A stretch of DNA of 64,000 nt from Saccharothrix luteola (GTDB lineage: Bacteria; Actinomycetota; Actinomycetes; Mycobacteriales; Pseudonocardiaceae). Positions 42,644 through 51,625 of this stretch are shown here, in pieces (the first letter of the stretch is position 1; each line of letters begins with the position of its first letter). Below the pieces are notes generated by a model that searched no databases, had not been told where the DNA came from, and worked only from the letters and a program-made list of their open reading frames with translations. The stretch is taken from assembly GCF_020859565.1 (NCBI RefSeq), contig NZ_JAJHUO010000001.1, positions 304,728 through 368,727 on the forward strand. The letters are read 5' to 3'. The position numbers and the translations under genes were made by a program.

Positions 42644-43419
42644 TGCGCCTGGTCCGCGCCGGGCGCAGGGGTTTCACCGGTGACGCCGCCGTCCTCGCCG
42701 ACGACGACCACCGCGCGCAGGTGACCGACTACTTCGCGGACCTGGTCCGCCCCTTCGGCGCCGAACCCGTCGCCGTCCTGTCCGGCCACTCCTACGGTGA
42801 GATGGCGAAGGAGTTGGTGGCGGAGGTCGTGCCCGCGGCGGAGCCGGTCGACCTGCTGGTGCTGGCGTTCTCCGTCCACGACGTGTGGCCGGGCCGGGCG
42901 ACCGCGACCTACCTCAGCCACGTCTGCCCCGGCACGCCGATGTCGTTCGCCATCTGCGACCAGGGCAGCGCTTCACCGTTCACCGGTTTGCGCGTCATCC
43001 GCGACTACGGCGTGCGGCGGGCGTTGCTGGTGGTGGTCGAACAGGCTGCGCTGCCCTACGAGTCGACGGCCGCGACACCGTTGGCACACCGGGGCGTGGC
43101 CATGCTGTACGAGGACGGGGCGGGCACCCGGGTGACCGACGTGCGCCAGTACCCCGACGTGGGGCCGGAGGCCGTGCCGGAGGTGGCTCGCCTCGGGGTG
43201 GCCGAGCTGTCGGCCGGCCACCCCGGCGCGCGGGTCGTGCTGAGCGACTCGCTCGCCGCGGCCTGGCCGGGCAGCCCCGACCACACCCGCGTGCCGTCCG
43301 GGCAGCCCACCACGGGGGTGTGGTGGCACCTGGCCGAGGAGCGCGAGGGCGCGGTGCTGGTGGGTGACTACGACCGGGAACTGCGCTACCTCTGCTTCGC
43401 CGTGGTCGCACAGTCCTGA
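42640..43419 (+). CDS. thiolase-fold protein with Ser in place of the active Cys
   Basis: A 259-residue protein that I assign to the ketosynthase superfamily from one block: SFAICDQGSASPFTGLRVIRDYGVRRALLVVVEQ aligns with the nucleophile strand-helix of the neighbouring KAS III (QQSCASG), with QGSAS replacing QSCAS. The rest is diverged, and the C-terminal half is shorter than normal (KAS III is about 310 residues). DpsC of daunorubicin biosynthesis is a known KAS III with a Ser nucleophile. It could be a chain-priming or non-catalytic partner. The assignment is moderate; it overlaps the ACP gene by 4 bp. Confidence 0.6.
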   Translation: MMRLVRAGRRGFTGDAAVLADDDHRAQVTDYFADLVRPFGAEPVAVLSGHSYGEMAKELVAEVVPAAEPVDLLVLAFSVHDVWPGRATATYLSHVCPGTPMSFAICDQGSASPFTGLRVIRDYGVRRALLVVVEQAALPYESTAATPLAHRGVAMLYEDGAGTRVTDVRQYPDVGPEAVPEVARLGVAELSAGHPGARVVLSDSLAAAWPGSPDHTRVPSGQPTTGVWWHLAEEREGAVLVGDYDRELRYLCFAVVAQS

Positions 43420-43466
43420 GTGGACGGACGCGCCGCGACCCGGCAGGGCGGTGGCCGGAGCCGGCG

Positions 43467-44888
43467 CTACCTCGATCCGGTGACGGTGACGGCCGGTCGC
43501 GGTGCCGCGCCGGTCGGCACGTCCGAGTGGAACGCGGCCTCGATGGCCACCTCCTCCACCGCGTGCAGCAGTGCTTCCACCTGCTCCGGGGGGAAGACGT
43601 CCATGTCGCTGACCACCTGGAGGTGGACGGTGTCCGCGTGGTCCTCGATGTTGACGAAGAGCTGGTCGGTCCACCGGTAGACGAACTTGTGCCACTTGAG
43701 GTACGTCTCGGGCTGCCTGGCCCGGATCTCGTCCTCGGTCGACGGCGGTGCGCCCACCACCGCGTCGGCCCGGGTCCTGGTGCTGAACCGCCGGTCGTTG
43801 ATCCGGCACGTGATCCGTGCCGGGTAGCCGCGTTCGGCGTCCAGGCGCTCGGCCAGCTCCGCCAACTGGTCGGGGTCGTAGTAGGAGTGCATCAGGGCCG
43901 AAGTCGTGGCTCGGCGGGCCTGCGCGATCACGTCGTCGACCGTGCCGTCGAGGTCGAGGGTGAGCACGGCGTTCTGGACCACCGAGCCGATGACGTCGGC
44001 CAGCCCGGGTCGGTACCGGTTGCCCGAGGCCACGTGCAGGGTCAGGGGGGTGACGCCGGTGGTCCGGGCGATCGCGGTGGCGATCACCGCGAGCAGCACC
44101 GGTCCGGTGTCGGTGCGGATCCGCCGGGCGATCTCGACCACGGCCAGGTAGGTGGCCCGGGACTGGAACCGCACGTTGCGGCACCGCCGCCCGGCCTCGT
44201 AGTCCGGCGCGCCCGACTCGCCGAACGTCAACGGCGGCAGGGACCGGAGGTGGCCTTCCCAGTAGCGCATGGCCCGGTCGCTGATCCGCCGCGCCTGCGG
44301 CGTCGCCTCCCACCGGGCGAGGTCGGCGAGCCGCACCGCGTCCGGGTCCACCGGGCGGCCGACCAGCTCGCCGAGGTCGAGGTCGGTCATGAGCAGCAGC
44401 CCGCCCACGCCGTCGACGACCATGTGGCCCAGGGTGAGCACCAGGTACACGGCTTCGCCCCGGTACTGCATCACGCCCATGCGCAGCGGCCACGGGGTGT
44501 GCTCTTCCAGCGGGGTCGCCATCCACTTGAGCCACAGCCTGTTGCCGTGGTCGACGGCGTCGGTGCGGTCGAGGTGGTCGGCGAAGGTCATGACCTCCAG
44601 CTCGATCTCACCGGACCCGTGCACGACCTGGCACGGCTTGCCGTCCTCGTCGGTGCCGAACCGCGTCCGCAGCGCGGGGTGCTTGCTCATGAGCCGGCCG
44701 AGGCGTTCGGCGACGTCGGCGACGGTGAGGCCCTCCGGCACGTGGTGCGCACCGCTGATGTTGTAGGTCCAGTCGCTGTTGCGCATGTCCTGGAGGATGG
44801 CCCTCTGGCCCCAGCTCAACGGCGCGGTGCCCGCACCGGGGCCGGAGAACGGCACGGCGACCCGGTCGTGGACGATCCGTTCACCCAT
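43467..44888 (-). CDS. stand-alone condensation-domain protein
   Basis: A 473-residue single-domain condensation protein. The N-terminal block is APLSWGQRAILQDMRNSDWTYN; the active site reads LTLGHMVVDGVGGLLLM, with the catalytic His and the Asp-Gly retained and the first His replaced by Gly. HVASGNRYRPGLADVIGSVVQNAVLTLDL fits the later motifs. It could form an amide between carrier-bound acyl or aminoacyl groups. It ends the ACP-KS-C operon, overlapping the KS by 8 bp; the ATG inside that overlap is the likely start. Confidence 0.85.
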   Translation of the reverse strand: MGERIVHDRVAVPFSGPGAGTAPLSWGQRAILQDMRNSDWTYNISGAHHVPEGLTVADVAERLGRLMSKHPALRTRFGTDEDGKPCQVVHGSGEIELEVMTFADHLDRTDAVDHGNRLWLKWMATPLEEHTPWPLRMGVMQYRGEAVYLVLTLGHMVVDGVGGLLLMTDLDLGELVGRPVDPDAVRLADLARWEATPQARRISDRAMRYWEGHLRSLPPLTFGESGAPDYEAGRRCRNVRFQSRATYLAVVEIARRIRTDTGPVLLAVIATAIARTTGVTPLTLHVASGNRYRPGLADVIGSVVQNAVLTLDLDGTVDDVIAQARRATTSALMHSYYDPDQLAELAERLDAERGYPARITCRINDRRFSTRTRADAVVGAPPSTEDEIRARQPETYLKWHKFVYRWTDQLFVNIEDHADTVHLQVVSDMDVFPPEQVEALLHAVEEVAIEAAFHSDVPTGAAPRPAVTVTGSR

Positions 44889-46116
44889 CGGCACTCCCGA
44901 AGATCACGCTCACGTTGTGGCCGCCGAAGCCGAACGAGTTGGACATCACCGCGCCCACCGCGGCGGGCACCGCCTCGCCGCGCACGTGGTTGAGGTCGCA
45001 GGCCGGGTCGGGGTCGTCCAGGTTGTGGGTCGGTGGGAGCAGTCCCTTGCGCATGGCCGTGATGCCGATCGACGCCTCGACCACACCGGACGCGCCGAGC
45101 ATGTGCCCGGTGACCCCCTTGGTCGAGCTGACCGGGGGCATGGCGTCGCCGTACACGCTGCGGATCGCGGTCGCCTCGGCGGTGTCGCCCGCCTTCGTGC
45201 CGGTGCCGTGCGCGTTGAGGTAGTCGATGTCGCCTGTGGACAGTCCGGCATCCCGAAGTGCGATCCGCATGCTCTCCGCCGCGCTGGAGCCGTCCGGTCG
45301 GGGCGTGGTCGGGTGGTGCGCGTCGTTCGTCGCACCCCAGCCGAGCACCTCGGCGTGCACGGCCGCGCCGCGCGCCCGCGCGAAGTCGTACCGCTCCAGC
45401 ACGAGCACACCGGCGCCCTCGCCGAGCACGAAACCGTTGCGGCGCCGGTCGAACGGGCGGCTCGCCATGGCGGGGTCGGACCAGCCCCGGGAGAGCGCGA
45501 GGGCGTTGCCGAAGGCGTCGGCGAACGTCGGGAACAGCGGTGCTTCGGTGCACCCGCACACCACGACGTCGGCTTCGCCCGACCGGAGGATGCGCATCGC
45601 CTCACCGATGGACTGCCCGCCCGCGGCGCACGCCGTGCCGGACGACGACGTGTACCCCCGAATGCCGAACTTGATCGCGACCCGCGCCGCCGCCATGTTG
45701 GGCAGCACGCCGGGCAGCATGAACGGGCTGACGCCCAACCGTCCGCGCCGGGACCGCTCGACCGCCTGTTCCGCGAACGTCCCGAGCCCGCCGACCCCGG
45801 AGAGCACGACCGCGACGCGGTACGGGTCGACGTCCCGGCCGACCTCGATCCCGGCGTCGGCCAAGGCGTCGCCCGCGGCCCGCACGGCCATCACGATCGA
45901 GCGGTCGACGACCCGCGCTTCCTTCGGCGGTATAACGCTTTCCGGGTCGATGACCGGCCCGACCCCGGCCGCGTCGACCACACCGTGCAGCGGGTGGTCC
46001 TCCGGCGGGCGCACGATCCCGGACCGGCCGGCGCACACCGCCTCGAAGACCTCCTCGACCGCGGTGCCGACCGGGCTGACCAGCCCGATCCCCGTCACGG
46101 CAACGCTTCGGCTCAC
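44881..46116 (-). CDS. beta-ketoacyl-ACP synthase, FabF/type II PKS-like
   Basis: A 411-residue KAS II-type ketosynthase. The triad is complete: Cys in SSSGTACAAGGQ, His in YLNAHGTGTKAGDTAEA and His in STKGVTGHMLGASG. The gatekeeper region and NSFGFGGHNVS end are typical. It should extend an ACP-bound starter by decarboxylative condensation with malonyl-ACP. It lies between its ACP (4-bp overlap) and a condensation protein. No chain-length factor, ketoreductase or dehydratase accompanies it, pointing to a single or few condensations. Confidence 0.9.
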   Translation of the reverse strand: MSRSVAVTGIGLVSPVGTAVEEVFEAVCAGRSGIVRPPEDHPLHGVVDAAGVGPVIDPESVIPPKEARVVDRSIVMAVRAAGDALADAGIEVGRDVDPYRVAVVLSGVGGLGTFAEQAVERSRRGRLGVSPFMLPGVLPNMAAARVAIKFGIRGYTSSSGTACAAGGQSIGEAMRILRSGEADVVVCGCTEAPLFPTFADAFGNALALSRGWSDPAMASRPFDRRRNGFVLGEGAGVLVLERYDFARARGAAVHAEVLGWGATNDAHHPTTPRPDGSSAAESMRIALRDAGLSTGDIDYLNAHGTGTKAGDTAEATAIRSVYGDAMPPVSSTKGVTGHMLGASGVVEASIGITAMRKGLLPPTHNLDDPDPACDLNHVRGEAVPAAVGAVMSNSFGFGGHNVSVIFGSADG

Positions 46117-46373
46117 GTCGCCGTTGCGGTCTGCGCGCGCCGGGCCACCTCGGCGCAGAACTCGCCGACCGTCATGGCGGCGAACCGCTCGGCCTCGTCC
46201 TCGTCGAACCGGACGCCGAAGTGGTCCTCCACCCGCAGCGAGAGCTCGGCCAGGGCGAGCGACTCGAGGTCGGCGCCTGCCGGCCCCAGCACCGTGTCGT
46301 CGTCCATGTCGGCGGTGCTGTACTTCATGACCGTCAACGAGTCGAAAAGGAACTGGCGGATCTCGGAATCCAT
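46113..46373 (-). CDS. acyl carrier protein
   Basis: An 86-residue ACP: EIRQFLFDSLTVMKYSTADM, then the phosphopantetheine site in GADLESLALAELSLRVEDHFGV and the end TVGEFCAEVARRA. The internal ATG at MDSEIRQF, after a GGGGA ribosome site, gives the family length; a longer upstream frame is spurious. It overlaps the ketosynthase start by 4 bp (ATGA) and is the first gene of that operon. Confidence 0.87.
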   Translation of the reverse strand: MDSEIRQFLFDSLTVMKYSTADMDDDTVLGPAGADLESLALAELSLRVEDHFGVRFDEDEAERFAAMTVGEFCAEVARRAQTATAT

Positions 46374-46465
46374 GGCGGCACTTCCCCTCTCCGGGAGGTC
46401 AACGGGAATCTGCACCACCGGGGTCGAGGCCGTCAAGCACGAGATCGGCACCGCATACGGGCTAT

Positions 46466-46477
46466 GGACCGCGGTCC
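46466..46477. promoter_or_regulatory. 12-bp perfect palindrome in divergent promoter
   Basis: GGACCGCGGTCC is a perfect palindrome 14 bases before the likely start of the divergent ligase gene, in a 118-base gap shared with the ACP-KS-C operon. Such close placement would suit a repressor of the rightward operon. It differs in sequence from the palindrome in the other divergent region of the cluster, so the two need not bind the same protein. Confidence 0.35.
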
Positions 46478-46491
46478 GGAACAACCGCAGA

Positions 46492-47946
46492 ATGTGCGCC
46501 ATGCCCTCGGCGATGCTGGATCTCGTGACGCACGAAGAGGCGCCGCCGCGGTCCCCTGCCGTCCACCTCGTCGGCGGACGGACGCTGTCCTACGGCGAGT
46601 TGGCCGCACTGGTCCGCGAGGTCGAGCGGTCCCTGCGCCACGACACCAAGGCGTTGGTGGTGTGCGCCGGGGACCGCGACCTGCCCACGCTGCTGACCTA
46701 CCTCGCCGCTCTGCGGCTCGGCCACACGGTCGCGTTCATGCCGGCCTCGGCCGAGATCCTCTCGGCGTACCAACCGGAATTCGTCGTGCCGGGTCCCGGT
46801 GACGGGCCGGACCTGGCCGACCTCGGCTACGTGCCCGGCGAGCCGGCAGGAGGGTCGCCGGTCCTCCGCAGGCGCTCGGCGCAACCGGCGGGCGACATCT
46901 TCCCGGACACGGCGCTGCTGCTGTCGACTTCCGGAACGACGGGGAGCCCCAAAGCGGTCCGACTCTCGTACGACGGTCTGGCCGACAACGCCGAAGCCAT
47001 CGCGCGCGTATTGGACATCACCACCGCGGAACGCGCACCGACCACTCTTCCTATTACTCATGCCTATGGGTTATCGGTGCTCAACAGTCACCTCCGGTCC
47101 GGCGCCAGTATCGTGTTGAGCGACCGGACGCCGCTCTCGCTGGCCATGTGGGACCACCTGACCAGAGCGGGCGCCACCTCGTTCGCCGCCGTGCCGACGA
47201 CCTACGCGGCGTTCGGCCCAGCGCACCTGAACCTGTTGGAGCGCACGGAGATCCGCACGATGACCCAGTCGGGCGCACGTCTCGGCGACGAGCTGACCAT
47301 GCGGCTGGTGCGGATGATGCAGCGGCGGCGGGGCCGGTTCTTCCCCATGTACGGCCAGACCGAGGCCACCTCGCGGATCACGTGCCTCGACCCGGCCGAC
47401 CTCCCGGACCGCCTCGGCTCGGTCGGAAGGGCGGTGCCCGGCGGCGTCATCACGATCGCGCCCACCGAAGCGCACCACCGGGCCGCACCCGGCGAGGGCG
47501 CCGTGCACTACCGCGGTCCCGGCGTGATGCTCGGCTACGCGACCGGTCGCGACGACCTCGCCCGAGGCCCCGAAGTGGACGTCCTGGACACGGGCGACCT
47601 CGGCTACCTGCGCGACGGCTACCTCTACCTGACCGGCCGCACCAAGCGGATCGTCAAGGTGCTCGGCGTCCGCACGAGCCTGGACGACCTGGAGCGCCTG
47701 GTCGAGCGGCCCGACCACCCGTCCGCCGTGGTCCGCGGCCACGACGACGTGGTGTACCTGTTCGGCGCGGGCGACCCGGACGTGCACGAGCAGCAGCGGC
47801 GGCGGGTGGCCGAGGCGCTGGGGGTGCCGAGTCGGCACGTGGTGGTCCGCCACGTCGACCGCCTGCCCCACACGCCCGGGGGCAAGGTCGACTACCGGGC
47901 GCTGGCCGCGGCCGTGGACAACCAGGAGGTCGGGCAGTGGAACTGA
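46492..47946 (+). CDS. adenylate-forming ligase 3
   Basis: A 484-residue AMP-forming ligase. A3 is ALLLSTSGTTGSPKAVRLSYDG, A5 is FFPMYGQTEATSRI, A7 reads VLDTGDLGYLRDGYLYLTGR, and A10 holds Lys in LPHTPGGKVDYRAL. All catalytic positions look normal. It resembles acyl-CoA/acyl-ACP synthetases more than NRPS A domains. Two ATGs nine bases apart are possible starts; I chose the first, but neither has a clear ribosome site. It is the first gene of the rightward operon and overlaps the next by 10 bp. Confidence 0.85.
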   Translation: MCAMPSAMLDLVTHEEAPPRSPAVHLVGGRTLSYGELAALVREVERSLRHDTKALVVCAGDRDLPTLLTYLAALRLGHTVAFMPASAEILSAYQPEFVVPGPGDGPDLADLGYVPGEPAGGSPVLRRRSAQPAGDIFPDTALLLSTSGTTGSPKAVRLSYDGLADNAEAIARVLDITTAERAPTTLPITHAYGLSVLNSHLRSGASIVLSDRTPLSLAMWDHLTRAGATSFAAVPTTYAAFGPAHLNLLERTEIRTMTQSGARLGDELTMRLVRMMQRRRGRFFPMYGQTEATSRITCLDPADLPDRLGSVGRAVPGGVITIAPTEAHHRAAPGEGAVHYRGPGVMLGYATGRDDLARGPEVDVLDTGDLGYLRDGYLYLTGRTKRIVKVLGVRTSLDDLERLVERPDHPSAVVRGHDDVVYLFGAGDPDVHEQQRRRVAEALGVPSRHVVVRHVDRLPHTPGGKVDYRALAAAVDNQEVGQWN

Positions 47947-48713
47947 CGCACTGGCGACAGCTGTCCGACCGCGGGCCGGACCTCGTGCTGTGCCTCGACT
48001 TCCCCGGCGGCCGGGCCGCGGCGGGGTTCGCGGACCTGGCGCCCGGTGTCCCGGTGGACGCGTGCTTCCTGCACCTCGCCGAGCCGGGCTCGGGGCCGCT
48101 CGACGCGTGCGTCGACCGCTGGGTGGCGGACGCGGTGGCGACCGGCCGGCCGGTGCGCGCGGTGCTGGGGTACTGCGCGGGGTCGTCGCTGGCGACCTGC
48201 GTCGCCGACGCCGTGGCCAAGTCCGCGCCGACCCCGGTGACCCTGCTCTTCGACGCCGAGGCGACCACAGCCGGCTCGCTGTCCCACCAGTTCACGTCCA
48301 CCCTGGAGACCTCCGCGGACCACCTGACCGCGGAGGAGCTGGACGGCGCGCGTGCCCTGGCGGACGAGCTGGTCGAGGCGCACCCGGACGACCTGCCCCG
48401 CATCGCCGCCGCCCTGGTCGACCGGTACGACGCGGTGATGGGCGAGGTCGCCGCACGGCTGTCGCTCAACCAGTTCTTCCGGCAGCAGCTCACCGGCGGG
48501 TTCACCGCCTACGTGGAGTACATGCTGCTGGCCGCCCAGGGCCGGTTCGACACGCGCTCCGGGACGCCGTTGTTCGTGTCCTCCAAGGAGCACGAGCCAC
48601 CCGTGGACGGCGCACGGCACCTCGCGCTGGACGTGGACCACACCGACCTGCTGCGCGAACCCGCGGTGCACGACCTCGTCGCCGAACTGCTGAAAGGAGA
48701 GCGCCCATGGTGA
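47937..48713 (+). CDS. thioesterase-like hydrolase with Cys nucleophile
   Basis: A 258-residue alpha/beta-hydrolase-like protein. The nucleophile elbow reads VLGYCAGSSLATCVADA, so Cys replaces Ser in GxSxG; the likely His is in LALDVDHTDLLREP. The middle lid region is helical (LTAEELDGARALADELVE; AARLSLNQFFRQQLT). Cys-type thioesterases are known in some PKS/NRPS systems, where they favour acyl transfer or macrocyclisation over hydrolysis. The GTG start lies within the ligase gene, and its stop overlaps the next gene by 7 bp. Confidence 0.75.
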   Translation: MELTHWRQLSDRGPDLVLCLDFPGGRAAAGFADLAPGVPVDACFLHLAEPGSGPLDACVDRWVADAVATGRPVRAVLGYCAGSSLATCVADAVAKSAPTPVTLLFDAEATTAGSLSHQFTSTLETSADHLTAEELDGARALADELVEAHPDDLPRIAAALVDRYDAVMGEVAARLSLNQFFRQQLTGGFTAYVEYMLLAAQGRFDTRSGTPLFVSSKEHEPPVDGARHLALDVDHTDLLREPAVHDLVAELLKGERPW

Positions 48714-49216
48714 ACGTGGCCGAGATAGCCGACGTCCTGTCCGCGCACCCCGGCGTGAGCCGGGCCGGGGTCGCCGTCGTGCGCCACGACGGGCGTGACG
48801 TCACGGTCGCCGCCGTCGAGCTGACCGAGTACCTGAGCGGGCCGGTGCTGCGCAACCACGTGCGCCACCGCCTCGGCGAGGACTGCGGGCTCAACGGCGT
48901 GCTCGTCGTGGACCGGCTCCCGATGGCGGACGGCGCGGTGGACGCCGAGCAGCTGGCGGCGGCCGTCGCGGACGGCCGGTGCACCCTGTTCGAGGACCCG
49001 CGCGACGACGTCGAGCGGCGGGTGGCGGAGATCTGGTCGACGCTGATGGACGTGCGGCCGGTCGGCGCGACCGACGACTTCCTGGAGCTGGGCGGCGACT
49101 CGCTGTCGGCGCTGGGCATCATCGCGGCCCTCGAAGCGGAGTTCGACCGGCCGCTGGACGTGTACGAGTTCATGACCGCGTCCAGCGTCCGGCGGCTGGC
49201 CGAGATGCTGCGGTAG
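48707..49216 (+). CDS. degenerate A-domain C-terminal subdomain fused to PCP
   Basis: A 169-residue two-part protein. Residues 1-88 follow the C-terminal subdomain of an adenylation enzyme (EIADVLSAHPGVSRAGVAVV; VLRNHVRHRLGED; LVVDRLPM), but the A10 position that should hold the catalytic Lys reads ADGAVDAEQL. Residues 95-169 form a PCP with the site FLELGGDSLSALGIIAALE. No N-terminal A subdomain is attached. It may be a carrier with a recognition platform for one of the free ligases. AGGAGA precedes the ATG. Confidence 0.8.
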   Translation: MVNVAEIADVLSAHPGVSRAGVAVVRHDGRDVTVAAVELTEYLSGPVLRNHVRHRLGEDCGLNGVLVVDRLPMADGAVDAEQLAAAVADGRCTLFEDPRDDVERRVAEIWSTLMDVRPVGATDDFLELGGDSLSALGIIAALEAEFDRPLDVYEFMTASSVRRLAEMLR

Positions 49217-49218
49217 CG

Positions 49219-50688
49219 ATGGCCCTCCCCGTGCACCGGCGGATCACCGACATCGCCCGCGCCGAACCCGGTCGGACGGCCCTGATCGGGTTCGACCCCG
49301 AGCTGGCCGAGCAGGTCCTGTCGTGGGGGGAACTCGCCGACTCGGTGGCGGACGCGGTGGCCGCGCTGCGGGCGGCGCTCGACCCGGACGTGCCGTCCTG
49401 CGTCGTCGTGGAGGCGGCCAACACCCTGGCCGCGGCGACCGGCATCGCGGCGGCGCTCGCGGCCGAGGTGCCCGTCTTCCCGCTGAACCCGGCCACCCCC
49501 GCGGCCGAGCGGGACGTCCTGTTCGGACTGCTCGGCCGCCGGTACGCCCACGTGCACCTGATGGACGCCGGGAACCGACCGGGGTCGGCGATCGTGTCGG
49601 CCACGCCACCGTCGACCCACGACGGCGCCGCGGCCTACCTGCTGGCGACCGGCGCGAGTACGGGCGTGCCGAAGATCTCGGCGCGACCGGGGCCGCTGCG
49701 CTACGACCCCGCGCGGACGCCGTCGCTGGTGATCCGGCAGACCGGGTGGCGGACCGGCCAGCGGCAGCTCATCGTCGGTCCGCTGTACCACGCGGCGCCG
49801 TTCACCGCGTTCGTGGACGCGCTGCTGGACCTGAACACCGTTGTCCTGCAACCGTTCTTCGCCGCGCAGTGGACGGTCGACCTGGTGCGGGAGCGCCGCA
49901 TCGAGTGGGTGCAGCTGACGCCGACGCACATGCGCGAGATCCTGATGCTCGCCGACGCGGACCCGGCGGCGTTCGACAGCCTGCGTGCGCTCCTGCACAC
50001 CGCGGCCTCCTGCGACGCGGACACCAAGCGCGGCTGGATCGACCTGCTCGGCCCCGAGCGGGTCTTCGAGCTGTACGGCGCGACCGAGGGCATCGGCGTG
50101 ACGCTGGCCCGCGGCGACGAGTGGCTGGCCCGGCCGGGCACGGTCGGGCGCGGCGTGCTGACCCAGCTCCGCGTCCTGGGCGACGACGGCGCACCGGTCG
50201 CGCCGGGCGAGGCCGGCACCGTGTTCATGCGCACCCCCCAGCGGGTGGGCCGCTCCGACTACGTCAACGACCAGGTCGTCCGCACCACCCCGGACGGGTT
50301 CGCCACGGTGGGCGACCGCGGCAGGCTCGACCGCGACGGCTACCTCTACCTCGAACCCCGCGACCACGGCACGATCAACGTGGGCGGCGAGAAGGTCGAC
50401 CCGAACGAGGTAGAGGCCGCGTTGCTGGCCCACCCCGCGGTGGTCGACGCCGTCGCGCTGGCCGTGCCGCACCCGACCCTCGGGTCGGTGGTCGGCGTGC
50501 GTGTGGTGCTGCGGCCCGAGGTGAACGTGCGCAAGGCCGACCTCGCCGCGCACTGCGGCCGGCGGCTGGCCGGCTACAAGATCCCGAAGCACTTCACGTT
50601 CGTCGACCGACTCCCCCGCTCCGCGGCCGGGAAGATCCAGCGCTGGCGGCTCGCCGCCGATCACGAGGGCGGTGCACCCACACGATGA
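49219..50688 (+). CDS. adenylate-forming ligase 4
   Basis: A 489-residue AMP-forming enzyme with a full C-terminal subdomain. A3 is diverged (AYLLATGASTGVPKISARP), A5 is VFELYGATEGIGV, A7 reads FATVGDRGRLDRDGYLYLEPR, A8 is NVGGEKVDPNEVEAALLAHPAV and A10 has Lys in RSAAGKIQRWRL. The lower part resembles 4-coumarate- and benzoate-CoA ligases, which suits an aromatic acid substrate. It sits between two PCP-bearing proteins and overlaps the second by 4 bp. Confidence 0.85.
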   Translation: MALPVHRRITDIARAEPGRTALIGFDPELAEQVLSWGELADSVADAVAALRAALDPDVPSCVVVEAANTLAAATGIAAALAAEVPVFPLNPATPAAERDVLFGLLGRRYAHVHLMDAGNRPGSAIVSATPPSTHDGAAAYLLATGASTGVPKISARPGPLRYDPARTPSLVIRQTGWRTGQRQLIVGPLYHAAPFTAFVDALLDLNTVVLQPFFAAQWTVDLVRERRIEWVQLTPTHMREILMLADADPAAFDSLRALLHTAASCDADTKRGWIDLLGPERVFELYGATEGIGVTLARGDEWLARPGTVGRGVLTQLRVLGDDGAPVAPGEAGTVFMRTPQRVGRSDYVNDQVVRTTPDGFATVGDRGRLDRDGYLYLEPRDHGTINVGGEKVDPNEVEAALLAHPAVVDAVALAVPHPTLGSVVGVRVVLRPEVNVRKADLAAHCGRRLAGYKIPKHFTFVDRLPRSAAGKIQRWRLAADHEGGAPTR

Positions 50689-51620
50689 ACCCGACCGTGG
50701 ACGATGTGCTCGAGACCGACTACCGGCGCCCCCGCGACCCGGTGGAGCTGTGGCTGGCCCGGCAGTGGCAGGAGGTCATCGGGTTCACCGTCGGCATCCG
50801 GGAGAACTTCTTCGAGGTGGGCGGCAACTCCCTGGACGCGGCCCGGGTCGTCAACGCCGTGTTCGACGAACTGGGCGTCCAGCTGCCCCTGAACGTGATG
50901 ACCGAGCACCCCACCGTGGAGAGCCTCGCCGCCCGGCTGCGCGACCACAACGGGCAGCTGTCCGACCCGCTGGTGGAGATCCAGCGCGGCGACGGGACCG
51001 CTCCCCCGTTGTTCCTGGTCCACCCGGCCAACGGGCAGGTCGGTCCGTACGCCGGGCTCGCCCAGTCGCTGGGCGAGGACTTCACCGTGTTCGGGCTCCA
51101 GGCGGCCGGGCTCTACTCGGACGTCGACCCGGTCCCCTCGGTGCGGTCCATGGCGCACACCTACGTCGAGGCCGTCCGCGCGGCGTGGCCGACCGGCCCC
51201 TACCTGCTCGGCGGCTGTTCGACCGGCGCGGCGATCGCCCACGAGATGGCCGCCCGGCTCACTGAGGACGGCGCCGAAGTGCGGCTGCTGGCCCTGGTCG
51301 ACCCCGAGCTCCTGGACATCGGACCCCGGTTCGACCAGCCGCCCGCTGACCTGGTCGCGGTCCTGGACCGGTGGAAGGAACTCGACCTCGTGCCGTCGGA
51401 CACGACCCCCGAGTTCGTCAGGCGTTCGGCGCGCGTGTGGCAGGCGAACGAGGACGCCGTCCGCGACTGGGAACCCCGTCCGTACTCCGGTCCGCTCGAT
51501 GTCCTCCTCAGCCCCTCGGGCGACCGGCCGGCGTTCGCGGACTGGCCGTCGGCGGCGGCGCGCGAGCACACGCCGCGGGACGGGGACGTGGCAGGCGTGC
51601 TGCGCGGGTTGATCGGCTGA
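50685..51620 (+). CDS. PCP-thioesterase didomain protein
   Basis: A 311-residue protein. Residues 20-90 form a PCP with the site NFFEVGGNSLDAARVVNAVF; residues 100-311 form a type I thioesterase with PPLFLVHPANGQVGPYAGLAQ, nucleophile Ser in YLLGGCSTGAAIAHEMA, and a C-terminal REHTPRDGDV near the expected catalytic His. This is the usual end of an NRPS line as a free protein, so assembly probably finishes on this PCP. Adjacent genes are ligase 4 and a condensation-like protein. Confidence 0.87.
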   Translation: MNPTVDDVLETDYRRPRDPVELWLARQWQEVIGFTVGIRENFFEVGGNSLDAARVVNAVFDELGVQLPLNVMTEHPTVESLAARLRDHNGQLSDPLVEIQRGDGTAPPLFLVHPANGQVGPYAGLAQSLGEDFTVFGLQAAGLYSDVDPVPSVRSMAHTYVEAVRAAWPTGPYLLGGCSTGAAIAHEMAARLTEDGAEVRLLALVDPELLDIGPRFDQPPADLVAVLDRWKELDLVPSDTTPEFVRRSARVWQANEDAVRDWEPRPYSGPLDVLLSPSGDRPAFADWPSAAAREHTPRDGDVAGVLRGLIG

Positions 51621-51625
51621 CCGGG

